Shown here: positions 1 through 8,594 of the stretch, one piece after another
How positions within the stretch are numbered: the stretch's first letter is position 1
Layout of the letters: each line of letters opens with the position of its first letter
Source of the DNA: Methylomonas sp.
Lineage (GTDB): Bacteria; Pseudomonadota; Gammaproteobacteria; Methylococcales; Methylomonadaceae
Direction of reading: 5' to 3'
Assembly: GCA_026989715.1 (NCBI GenBank)
Contig: JALSIU010000022.1
Span: 1-32,625 of the forward strand
Length of the DNA: 32,625 nucleotides
Translations under genes and position numbers: made by a program
The notes under the pieces: model-generated
The model's database searches: none
What the model saw: only the letters and a program-made list of their open reading frames with translations
Told to the model about the DNA's origin: nothing

Positions 1-827
1 GGCTTAGTAAAAATAGCACTACGGTCAACAGCTTCCAACTCAACCGGAAGTGCACCATTCCCTATCAAGCGATTATCGGCTCCCGCTAAGGTTAAGTTTA
101 ACTGCCCTGCATCCCCGCGCCAACTGAATGTCCCTAAGCCATTAAATACCTGGCTTTCTGATGCATCACGCCAGCCATCTTCCTGAAAATTTTGTAAGTC
201 AATAAAATACGCAAATTCACCATTATTCCAGCCACTGACTAATTCTTCATTATGTCGCCCCCACGAGCCACCGCTAACGGTCAAACTGTGCTCGGGAGCC
301 GTAAAACCTGTTTTGGTTTTCAGGGCGATAGCTCCCCCTAGGCTATTTAAACCATAAGCGGGGTTAGAGCCACCTTGCAAGCTCATGGTGTCTATCGCGC
401 CCTTAGGAATTAAATCCCAATGCACCGAATCGCCAAAAGGTTCATTAAAGCGAATACCATTGACATACATGGATAAGCCTTGCGGTAACCCCATTAAAGG
501 TGAAATAGTAAAACCACGATATTGCACATCAGGCTGCATGGGGTTATTTTGCGCATCATTAATGCTCACACTCCCCATATATTGATTCATATAATCAGCA
601 ATAGAGATACTTTGTGCTTTACGCAATTGTTCAGCCGTCATTAACTGCACACTCGCAGGCACTTTATTGACATCAAGCTCCCCACCTAAAGGCGTTGTGT
701 TAACAATGCTTAAAGCCTCTAGCTCTATCGGCTGTTCTGTTTTAACATCTGCCTCTTTATCTGCCGCTTGGACAGTTCCCAGCACAAAAACCGCCAGCAC
801 TCCATTTTGAAGAATTAATTTATTCAT
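1..827 (-). CDS. TonB-dependent receptor, N-terminal part (runs off the left edge of the window)
   Basis: Reverse-strand frame open from ATG at 827 to position 1: MNKLILQNGVLAVFVLG...VPASVQLMTAEQLRKAQSISIADYMNQYMGSVSINDAQ...QYRGFTISPLMGLPQGLSMYVNGIRFNEPFGDSVHWDLIPKGAIDTMSLQGGSNPAYGLNSLGGAIALKTKTG; signal peptide plus typical plug domain. Not in the supplied ORF track because it is partial. Confidence 0.85.
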   Translation of the reverse strand, partial: MNKLILQNGVLAVFVLGTVQAADKEADVKTEQPIELEALSIVNTTPLGGELDVNKVPASVQLMTAEQLRKAQSISIADYMNQYMGSVSINDAQNNPMQPDVQYRGFTISPLMGLPQGLSMYVNGIRFNEPFGDSVHWDLIPKGAIDTMSLQGGSNPAYGLNSLGGAIALKTKTGFTAPEHSLTVSGGSWGRHNEELVSGWNNGEFAYFIDLQNFQEDGWRDASESQVFNGLGTFSWRGDAGQLNLTLAGADNRLIGNGALPVELEAVDRSAIFTK

Positions 828-972
828 ATAGCCCGACATAAAAAATTTTAAAAAACAGGAATTCTAGACGCTATACCATATAAAGAATATAGGACTTTTT
901 CCCGATCTCGTATGAGATCTATAAATAAAGTAAGTACAGATTCAATTCATGAGCTCATTTTTAAACCCCGGA

Positions 973-1006
973 CTGTCATAGTTCTGTCATATTCGATTCA
1001 TATAAT
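973..1006 (+). promoter_or_regulatory. Pho box (CTGTCATAGTTCTGTCAT, 973-990) followed by a TATAAT -10 element (1001-1006) upstream of pstS
   Basis: Two CTGTCAT direct repeats with 11-nt periodicity, 10 nt upstream of a perfect TATAAT. Matches the known PhoB-box arrangement that replaces the -35 element. Confidence 0.85.
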
Positions 1007-1036
1007 CTTAATTATTAAAAATAATAGGAATTTCAA

Positions 1037-2107
1037 ATGATAACTCATAAATCTATTTTACCTTTTATGGTAGGTTCACTCTTTGCCATCAGTGCCGCCA
1101 CAACAGCACAGGCGCGTGAACAAATCAAAATTGTTGGTTCATCAACTGTTTACCCCTTTTCTAGCTCAGTTGCCGAGGAATTAGGCGCGACCACAAACAA
1201 TCCGACACCGATTGTTGAATCAACCGGTTCAGGTGGCGGTATGAAATTATTTTGTAAAGGTAATGGCTTAAATACACCTGATATTACCAATGCCTCACGC
1301 CGCATGAAAGTAAAAGAATTTGAAATGTGTGCCAAAAATGGCGTAACGGATATTACTGAAGCTGTTATTGGTTTTGATGGTATTGCCATTGCACAAAATA
1401 AAAATAGTGCGCCATTATTACTGACTAAAAAACAATTACTACTTGCCGTTGCTGAGGAAGTCCCGACAGCAGATGGCAAAAGCTTAATTAGAAATCCATA
1501 TAAAAAATGGAATGAAATTGATGCCAGCCTACCGGATAGAGAAATTATCATCTATGGCCCACCGACTAGCTCGGGGACTCGCGATGCTTTTGAAGATATG
1601 ATTATGAAAGCACAAACCAAAAAAATGGATGTCTACACCTCCTTATATCAGACAGATAAGGTAAAAAATAAAGGCTATAAAAAATATCATAAAATTAGAC
1701 AAGATGGCGTTTATGTTCCCTCTGGTGAAAATGATAATTTAATCGTACAAAAGCTGGATAAAAACCCAGCAGCCATTGGCATATTCGGCTATAGCTTTTT
1801 AATGGAAAATGATGATAAAGTAAGCGCGGCAAGAATTGAAGGCATGGTGCCCACACCAACAACCATTTCGACAGGAACTTATCCTATTTCGCGTTCATTA
1901 TTTTTCTATGTTAAAAATTCACATAGAGCCTCTGTTCCGGCCATAGATCAATATGTTAAATTATTTATGGGTGAAAACATGATTGGCAATGACGGTCTTT
2001 TAGCTGAGCTTGGCCTAATTTCTCTGCCCGATGCACAACGCACCGCTATTAGAGCAAGTGTTATGCAACATAAGAAACTGACACTAGATGATTTAACTAA
2101 CAAATAA
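1037..2107 (+). CDS. pstS: Phosphate ABC transporter substrate-binding protein PstS
   Basis: Signal peptide, IKIVGSSTVYPFSSSVAEE and GSGGGMKLFC motifs; followed by pstC-pstA-pstB-phoU. Confidence 0.93.
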   Translation: MITHKSILPFMVGSLFAISAATTAQAREQIKIVGSSTVYPFSSSVAEELGATTNNPTPIVESTGSGGGMKLFCKGNGLNTPDITNASRRMKVKEFEMCAKNGVTDITEAVIGFDGIAIAQNKNSAPLLLTKKQLLLAVAEEVPTADGKSLIRNPYKKWNEIDASLPDREIIIYGPPTSSGTRDAFEDMIMKAQTKKMDVYTSLYQTDKVKNKGYKKYHKIRQDGVYVPSGENDNLIVQKLDKNPAAIGIFGYSFLMENDDKVSAARIEGMVPTPTTISTGTYPISRSLFFYVKNSHRASVPAIDQYVKLFMGENMIGNDGLLAELGLISLPDAQRTAIRASVMQHKKLTLDDLTNK

Positions 2108-2129
2108 CATGATCTAACGTACAAATTAG

Positions 2130-2165
2130 CAACCTAAGCTAAATATTTGGCTTGGGTTGTTTTTT
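2130..2165 (+). terminator. Intrinsic terminator/attenuator between pstS and pstC
   Basis: CAACCTAAGC (2130-2139) pairs with GCTTGGGTTG (2150-2159) over 10 bp with one G-U, followed by T6 (2160-2165). Confidence 0.75.
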
Positions 2166-2185
2166 ATTATGGATGGAGTATTTTT

Positions 2186-3115
2186 TTGAAACCTTTTGCA
2201 CTAAAAAATCGTCATCACGGACTAAAAGAGCAAATAATCCACTTTTGCTTAATCAGTGCCGCAACCGTTTCTATTTTAACGACCTTTGGCGTATTATTCT
2301 CCATTTTATTTGAAGCAATCGAATTTTTTCAAATGCGTAGCTTTTGGTACTTCATCACAGGAACAGAATGGTCGCCTGGGGTCGATGACAGCAAATTTGG
2401 GGCAGTACCTATTTTTGCCGGTACCTTTATGATTACCTTGATCGCTATGGCGGTTGCTGTACCTATTGGTTTAGGCAGCGCCATTTTCCTTAGTGAATAT
2501 GCTTCAGATTTTTTACGTGATAAATTAAAACCCTTGCTCGAAATACTAGCCGGTATTCCAACGGTTGTTTATGGTTTTTTTGCGGCGATTACCGTTGCAC
2601 CGGCAATTGTCAACTTTTTTGATAGCTTAGGTATTCACGCTTCTTTTAATAGCGCGTTAGCCAGCGGTATCGTTATGGGCATTATGATTATTCCTGTTAT
2701 TTCCTCTTTAAGTGATGATGTCATTCGAGCCGTTCCTGACTCACAACGCAAAGCATCTCTTGCATTAGGCATGACTCAAGGAGAGACCATTAGCTCCATC
2801 GTGTTACCTTCTGCACTGCCCGGCATTATTTCTGCCATTATCTTAGGTTTATCCAAAGCCCTCGGTGAAACCATGATTGTGGTCATGGCTGCCGGCCTAC
2901 GCCCCAACCTTTCTTGGAACCCTTTAGAAGATATGACTACGGTAACCGTTCGAATTGTCGATGCTCTCGTTGGCGACAACGAATTTAACTCTCCGGACAC
3001 CTTATCAGCCTTTGCTTTGGGTTTAGTCTTATTCGTTGTCACATTAATACTCAATATTATCTCTATCAGCTTGATTCGTAAATTTAAAGAAAAATACAAG
3101 GTCAATACTTTATGA
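2186..3115 (+). CDS. pstC: Phosphate ABC transporter permease PstC
   Basis: Multi-TM permease with PstC-type sequence. TTG start at 2186 (MKPFALKNRHHGLKEQ) preferred: GGAG 8-10 nt upstream, and the 2147 start in the ORF track lies inside the terminator hairpin. Confidence 0.9.
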   Translation: MKPFALKNRHHGLKEQIIHFCLISAATVSILTTFGVLFSILFEAIEFFQMRSFWYFITGTEWSPGVDDSKFGAVPIFAGTFMITLIAMAVAVPIGLGSAIFLSEYASDFLRDKLKPLLEILAGIPTVVYGFFAAITVAPAIVNFFDSLGIHASFNSALASGIVMGIMIIPVISSLSDDVIRAVPDSQRKASLALGMTQGETISSIVLPSALPGIISAIILGLSKALGETMIVVMAAGLRPNLSWNPLEDMTTVTVRIVDALVGDNEFNSPDTLSAFALGLVLFVVTLILNIISISLIRKFKEKYKVNTL

Positions 3116-4296
3116 GTAATTATTCGGGTTCACAAGCTAGCAATCCTTTTTATGACCCTTCACTAAATAAGCGTCACTTCAAAGCCAAAGCATTTAAAAG
3201 CTTTAGTATTGCCGCTATTATTTTTTCTATTAGCTTTCTGATATTTTTCCTAGGAGATATGGTTTATAAAGGCCTGCCGGCATTCCAGCAGTCTTATATC
3301 CAAATTGAAGTAACCTATACTGAAAAAACCATTGCCTTTACCCGCAAAGCAATTGATAGAAAATACCGCAAAGTCGTAAGTCGAGCCTGGCTGAGAGACA
3401 TTCCTAAACGCGTCAAAGCTAATCCGGAACTACTAGGCACCACACAAATGACATGGGTTTTATTAAATCATCAAGTAGATCAATATTTAAAAGGCCATTA
3501 TTACAAAGTCAAAGCAAAAGACCTTAAACTAATCCAAGCCATGCAAGAGCAGGGTAAAATAGAACTACATTTTAATAAAATCTTCTTTACGCACGGTGAT
3601 TCCAAAATACCCGAGAATTCAGGATTTAAATCTGCTGTTGTCGGTTCTATCTTGACATTATTAGTCACCATGGTAGTTGCCTTCCCATTAGGTGTGATGA
3701 CAGCCGTTTATCTAGAAGAATTTGCCGAAGATAATCGCTGGACACAACTGGTCGAAGTCAATATCAACAATCTGGCTGCGATTCCTTCTATTTTATTTGG
3801 TTTATTAGGGCTGGCCGTGTTTATCGCTTTGTTTGGCATGCCAAGAAGCTCTCCCTTAGTCGGCGGCCTAACCTTAGCGCTGATGACACTACCCATTATC
3901 ATTGTCAGTGCACGCGCTGCCTTACGCAGTGTGCCCGACAGTATCCGGCAAGCAGGTTATGGCTTAGGACTCACTAAAGTACAAGTGGTACAAGACCATG
4001 TATTACCCTTGGCTTTTCCTGGTATTATGACAGGTTCCATTATTGGACTTTCACAAGCCATGGGCGAAACGGCACCGCTGATTATCATCGGTATGATTGC
4101 TTTTATTCCTGATGCTCCCAGCTCCATTTTTGAATCGGCCACCGTGATGCCGGCACAATTATTTACTTGGGCAGGCATGCCGGAGCGAGCCTATGTAGAA
4201 CGTACTGCTGCAGGTATTATGCTATTAATCAGTGTATTAATTTCATTAAATACCCTTGCAATTTATTTAAGAAAGCGATTCGAGGTTAAATGGTAA
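3112..4296 (+). CDS. pstA: Phosphate ABC transporter permease PstA, with extended periplasmic insert after TM1
   Basis: Overlaps pstC by ATGA; C-terminal permease signature (LPLAFPGIMTGSIIGLSQAMGETAPLIIIG). Confidence 0.92.
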   Translation: MSNYSGSQASNPFYDPSLNKRHFKAKAFKSFSIAAIIFSISFLIFFLGDMVYKGLPAFQQSYIQIEVTYTEKTIAFTRKAIDRKYRKVVSRAWLRDIPKRVKANPELLGTTQMTWVLLNHQVDQYLKGHYYKVKAKDLKLIQAMQEQGKIELHFNKIFFTHGDSKIPENSGFKSAVVGSILTLLVTMVVAFPLGVMTAVYLEEFAEDNRWTQLVEVNINNLAAIPSILFGLLGLAVFIALFGMPRSSPLVGGLTLALMTLPIIIVSARAALRSVPDSIRQAGYGLGLTKVQVVQDHVLPLAFPGIMTGSIIGLSQAMGETAPLIIIGMIAFIPDAPSSIFESATVMPAQLFTWAGMPERAYVERTAAGIMLLISVLISLNTLAIYLRKRFEVKW

Positions 4297-5067
4297 ATGA
4301 GCCAAAAAAATAGCACAAAAATTTCAGTACAAAATCTGAATTTACATTATGGCGACAACCATGCATTACATGGTATTGATATGGATATTCACACCAATCA
4401 AATTACAGCACTCATTGGCCCTTCCGGTTGTGGTAAATCAACCTTTTTACGCTGCCTTAACCGCATGAATGACTTAATTAAAAGTGTGCGCATTGAGGGT
4501 AAAGTCATTATTGATAATAAAAACATTTATGATAAAGATGTAGACGAAGTTGCCGTACGTAAACGTATCGGCATGGTCTTTCAGCAACCTAACCCATTCC
4601 CCAAATCTATTTATGAAAATGTCGCCTACGCTCCTCTTAAACATGGCATTACCCAAAAAGGAAGCACCTGCGATGAGCTCGTTGAAAAATCATTAATACA
4701 AGCCGGCCTATGGAATGAAGTCAAAGATAAGCTCAGTACACCCGGTACTTCACTTTCCGGTGGCCAGCAACAACGCTTATGTATTGCCCGTACTATTGCC
4801 ATATCCCCTGATGTTATTTTAATGGATGAACCGACTTCCGCCTTAGACCCTATTTCCACTGAAAAAATAGAGGCCTTAATGCTGGAGTTAAAGCAACAAT
4901 ATAGTATTATTATTGTAACTCACAACATGCAACAAGCTGGGCGAGTTGCGGATATGACTGCATTTTTTCATCTAGGAGACCTTATTGAATATGCAGAAAC
5001 CGAGACTATATTCATTAACCCCGCCAAACAAAAAACCGAAGATTATATAACAGGGAGATATGGTTAA
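4297..5067 (+). CDS. pstB: Phosphate ABC transporter ATP-binding protein PstB
   Basis: Walker [10 protein letters not shown], signature LSGGQQQR, Walker [14 protein letters not shown]. Confidence 0.96.
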   Translation: MSQKNSTKISVQNLNLHYGDNHALHGIDMDIHTNQITALIGPSGCGKSTFLRCLNRMNDLIKSVRIEGKVIIDNKNIYDKDVDEVAVRKRIGMVFQQPNPFPKSIYENVAYAPLKHGITQKGSTCDELVEKSLIQAGLWNEVKDKLSTPGTSLSGGQQQRLCIARTIAISPDVILMDEPTSALDPISTEKIEALMLELKQQYSIIIVTHNMQQAGRVADMTAFFHLGDLIEYAETETIFINPAKQKTEDYITGRYG

Positions 5068-5744
5068 TGCTACCAACTGAAACAGAGAAACTAGATCATA
5101 TTTTGCAAGATATGATCCGCTTAGGTGATAAAACGCTAAAACTGAATGAAGAAATTTTAGAAAAACTAGAACACGGCTCAATAGATAACTTAACAGAGAT
5201 AACAGTTTATCCTAAAAAAGAGTGGCTACAAGATATTGCAAAAATTGACACGCAAATTATTCAAGCTTTTGCACTCTATACCCCCGAGGCACGTGACCTC
5301 CGGCAACTAGTCGCCTTCCTAAAAGTAACGAACGAATTAGACCGCATTGTCAATAGTAGCCGCTCATTTATACGCGACTTTCCTTATGTTTTATCTAAAG
5401 ATATCGATAAAAGCTTTATTCTGGAATATGCCATTCCTTTACAAAAAACTTGTGTCATAGCTGTACAAAATGCCGTAACACTGTTTGCAGAAGATGACAA
5501 ACAAGCCGTTACAGAGCTTTATAAAGCCGTCGTCGTTGAAGAAGGAAAAAATGATGAGCTATATAAAATCATTGAAAAAAGTTTATTAAAAAAAATCAAT
5601 GACGATATTCAGCTATCTAATGAATATCAAGGCATTATGTTTGCCTTACGCCGCCTGGAAAAAATAGCAGACCGTGCCTTAAGCATTGCCTATTTAATGC
5701 ACTTCGCCAAAATTGGTGGTGAAATTAATAAAATGGTCAACTAA
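5067..5744 (+). CDS. phoU: Phosphate signaling/transport regulator PhoU
   Basis: Helical PhoU-like sequence, overlaps pstB stop by 1 nt (TAATG), canonical operon position. Confidence 0.9.
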   Translation: MLPTETEKLDHILQDMIRLGDKTLKLNEEILEKLEHGSIDNLTEITVYPKKEWLQDIAKIDTQIIQAFALYTPEARDLRQLVAFLKVTNELDRIVNSSRSFIRDFPYVLSKDIDKSFILEYAIPLQKTCVIAVQNAVTLFAEDDKQAVTELYKAVVVEEGKNDELYKIIEKSLLKKINDDIQLSNEYQGIMFALRRLEKIADRALSIAYLMHFAKIGGEINKMVN

Positions 5745-5784
5745 GGATCAAAAATTTTATAAACTCTCAGCCCTAACCATAATC

Positions 5785-5818
5785 AGGGTGGCAAGGTAAG
5801 CCCTCGGATTTCCACCCT
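5785..5818 (+). terminator. Possible stem-loop downstream of phoU
   Basis: AGGGTGG (5785-5791) and CCACCCT (5812-5818) inverted repeat with 20-nt loop, 40 nt after phoU; no strong T-tract. Confidence 0.35.
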
Positions 5819-5903
5819 AAACTATTTCTCTTTAAAGAGAATATTAGATATATATTATATCTGTTAGCGATATGAAAATAGTGCTACTTTTAAATGCGAG
5901 ACT

Positions 5904-6284
5904 GTGACGCATAAATTAAGGCTGATTTTGTTAATTATTGGAACGTCTATTGTAATAGTTTCAGCTATCCTCATAGTAGTCGATGGGATAGCGATAATAT
6001 TCACCTATGCCTCACTCATATTCGTCATAACCTCGATTGGAGTAAAAAATAAAAAAATTCTGGGAGTGTATTGCTTGGTATTTATTATCGCAAACCTAAT
6101 ATTCGGCTGGAGAATTTACACTGATAAACAGGTGTCAAATAACCAGGTAACACCTTTAAATCACACATTATTCTTATCTTGTAGCAATAAAATGTTCCAA
6201 GGAGTCAGTAGCCGGCAAGCTGAACTCACAATAGAACAAAAAAACCTGTTCGATCAATGTATGAAGCAAGAGACACAACGGTAG
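5904..6284 (+). CDS. Small hypothetical membrane protein
   Basis: GTG-start ORF, N-terminal predicted TM segments (LRLILLIIGTSIVIVSAILIVVDGIAIIFTYASLIFVI), no recognised domain. Confidence 0.55.
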   Translation: MTHKLRLILLIIGTSIVIVSAILIVVDGIAIIFTYASLIFVITSIGVKNKKILGVYCLVFIIANLIFGWRIYTDKQVSNNQVTPLNHTLFLSCSNKMFQGVSSRQAELTIEQKNLFDQCMKQETQR

Positions 6285-6355
6285 TATCGTTATATTTGAA
6301 GGTTGCAGCTCTAGTTAATAGTCAATTCATAGCTAACAACAAGTGCGAGTGTTTT

Positions 6356-7315
6356 TTACATTTCTTCATAAAACACAAGCCTATCTCTTCCTGAATGTTT
6401 AGCATGATATAGTGCCGCATCTGCATCACCTAATAATGCTACCGGCATCGATTCACTATCAATATGGGTCACCCCCATACTGACCGTGATCTTACCCACC
6501 ATTGGAAACTGATATTGTGCAACCGCTTTTCTAAAACGCTCCAATACCATTCGGGCAAAATCCATTTCCACTAAGTTAAGAATCACAACAAACTCTTCGC
6601 CACCAAAGCGAAACAGAAAATCATTATAACGAAAGCTTTGCTCCATTAACTGACTAAAGTGCAACAGTACCTCATCGCCACATTGATGCCCATACTCATC
6701 ATTCACGCGCTTAAAATAATCAATATCCAGCATCGCAATCCAAGAGCCTTTATCATGTAACTCTCGATGTAATTGATGCTCACGAAAATAATCACATACC
6801 TGAAAAAAACGGCTATCAAAAGTTTGTCTATTCGGCAAATGCGTCAGCAAATCTCGCTCTTTATAATCATGCAAAATGACTTGATTAGTATATATAGCAA
6901 GTAAGTAACGAAATACATCCAACATGGCAGTATTAATCTGCCCCATTATTAATATGGCTCGCTCAGGTCCGACACAATGATGCACTTGCATTAATGCCAA
7001 TTTCTCTGCTTTAAAATCGACAACTTGTAATACATCACCACTTGGCATATTGCTTAATAATTCAATATACTCATCATCTTGCTCTAATAACGTAAAATCA
7101 ACCGGGAACCTACGAATCACTTTTTTAGTGATATCTGGTTCACCGCTAGACTTTACTTGCCTGCCCGCATAAACTTCATAGGCATTTACCTCTGTAACAC
7201 CCGCAATAGATGTTAATATCGCCACTATTTCATTGGTTAAGCAATTAAAATCAACTTGTTTCGTTAAACGAATTGACCAATCAAAAGCCTGCTCAGCCGT
7301 GACATGAATGCACAT
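6356..7315 (-). CDS. GGDEF-domain diguanylate cyclase with N-terminal sensor-like region
   Basis: C-terminal GGDEF domain with LLTHLPNR, MLDIDYFKRVND, RFGGEEF active-site motif. Confidence 0.92.
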   Translation of the reverse strand: MCIHVTAEQAFDWSIRLTKQVDFNCLTNEIVAILTSIAGVTEVNAYEVYAGRQVKSSGEPDITKKVIRRFPVDFTLLEQDDEYIELLSNMPSGDVLQVVDFKAEKLALMQVHHCVGPERAILIMGQINTAMLDVFRYLLAIYTNQVILHDYKERDLLTHLPNRQTFDSRFFQVCDYFREHQLHRELHDKGSWIAMLDIDYFKRVNDEYGHQCGDEVLLHFSQLMEQSFRYNDFLFRFGGEEFVVILNLVEMDFARMVLERFRKAVAQYQFPMVGKITVSMGVTHIDSESMPVALLGDADAALYHAKHSGRDRLVFYEEM

Positions 7316-7319
7316 GCAT

Positions 7320-7658
7320 TTAACCTGCCGGCCAACTCATTTGTCGGCCACCTAATAGGTGCAAATGTAAATGATAAACTTCTTGGCCGCCAGCGGCATT
7401 ACAATTGATGACAGTGCGGTAACCCGTATCGGCAATCCCTTCGGAAGCTGCAATCTGTGCAACCGTTTGCAATAAATGTCCAGCTAATGATGGATCTTGC
7501 AAATCATTTAAAGTCGCCACATGTTGTTTGGGAATTACTAAAATATGCGTTGGCGCTTTAGGGTTAATATCCCGAAAAGCAAGTACACGCTCATCTTCAA
7601 AAACCTTATCAACCGGTATTGCCTGATTTACCATCTTACAAAATAAACAATCTGTCAT
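7320..7658 (-). CDS. HIT-family histidine triad nucleotide-binding protein (HinT-like)
   Basis: CLFCKMV start and HLHLHLLGG histidine triad. Confidence 0.95.
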   Translation of the reverse strand: MTDCLFCKMVNQAIPVDKVFEDERVLAFRDINPKAPTHILVIPKQHVATLNDLQDPSLAGHLLQTVAQIAASEGIADTGYRTVINCNAAGGQEVYHLHLHLLGGRQMSWPAG

Positions 7659-7668
7659 CCCCTTTCCT

Positions 7669-8268
7669 CTATTCTATTGTGCGTCGCCCACTAAATGCAT
7701 GTGCCAACGTACCACTATCAATAAATTCCAACTCCCCCCCTACAGGGACTCCATGTGCAATTCGGGTCACTTTTATGTGTCGTTGCAATGCCAACTGGGC
7801 AATATAATGTGCCGTTGCTTCACCTTCGATCGTCGAGTTGGTTGCCAAAATAAGCTCTGTTATCTTACCACCCTCTAATTGTCGTTCAAGTTGCTGTAAA
7901 CCTATTTCATCAGGCCCAATCCCATCTAGGGGCGATAGGCGACCATTTAATACGAAAAACACGCCCCGATAATCAGCCGCTTGATTAATCAACCAAACAT
8001 CAGCTGGGCTTTCCACAACACAGACAATACTTTGTTCGCGTTTTGGGCTGGCACAGATTACACACAACTCATGCTCAGTTAAAGTGCGACAATTTTTACA
8101 ATATCCCAGTTGCGCAACAGCCTGTTGCAGCCTATTTGCCAAATTCTCAGCACCACCACGATCCCGTTGCAAGAGATGCAACGCGATACGTTGCGCTGAC
8201 TTCGGCCCGATACCCGGCATACAACACAAGGCATCAATCAACTCAGTCAATAAGCCCTGTTTTTGCAT
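7669..8268 (-). CDS. recR: Recombination mediator RecR
   Basis: Helix-hairpin-helix GIGPKSAQRIALHLL, Cys4 zinc finger (CKNCRTLTEHELCVIC), Toprim core; ybaB-recR neighbourhood. Confidence 0.97.
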   Translation of the reverse strand: MQKQGLLTELIDALCCMPGIGPKSAQRIALHLLQRDRGGAENLANRLQQAVAQLGYCKNCRTLTEHELCVICASPKREQSIVCVVESPADVWLINQAADYRGVFFVLNGRLSPLDGIGPDEIGLQQLERQLEGGKITELILATNSTIEGEATAHYIAQLALQRHIKVTRIAHGVPVGGELEFIDSGTLAHAFSGRRTIE

Positions 8269-8270
8269 GA

Positions 8271-8594
8271 TTAGAATGGCATTTTAAATCCGGGCGGCAA
8301 AGGAATGCCTGAGGTAACATCACCCATTTTTTCTTTTTTAATTTTAGCCACTTTATGCACGGCATCATTAATGGCAGCGGCCACCAAATCTTCTAACATT
8401 TCCTTGTCATCTCCAACCAAGGCATCATCAATAGAGACTTTACGCACTTCCCTTTTGCCCGTCATTAAAATACTAACCATACCGCCACCCGCTTCGCCGG
8501 TGACTTCCAATTTTTCTAGTTCAGCTTGTGCTTTTTGCATATCTTCTTGCATTTGCTGAGCTTGTTGCATGATATTACCCAGTGCACCTTTCAT
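8271..8594 (-). CDS. ybaB: YbaB/EbfC nucleoid-associated protein
   Basis: [39 protein letters not shown]; between dnaX and recR. Confidence 0.96.
   Translation of the reverse strand: MKGALGNIMQQAQQMQEDMQKAQAELEKLEVTGEAGGGMVSILMTGKREVRKVSIDDALVGDDKEMLEDLVAAAINDAVHKVAKIKKEKMGDVTSGIPLPPGFKMPF

Noticed and set aside
1150-1551. 133-aa minus-strand ORF inside pstS
   Set aside because: Antisense shadow of a well-supported CDS; no domain recognised. The same applies to the other short antisense ORFs in the track (e.g. 2776-3105, 8869-9264, 19589-20092, 27873-28190).
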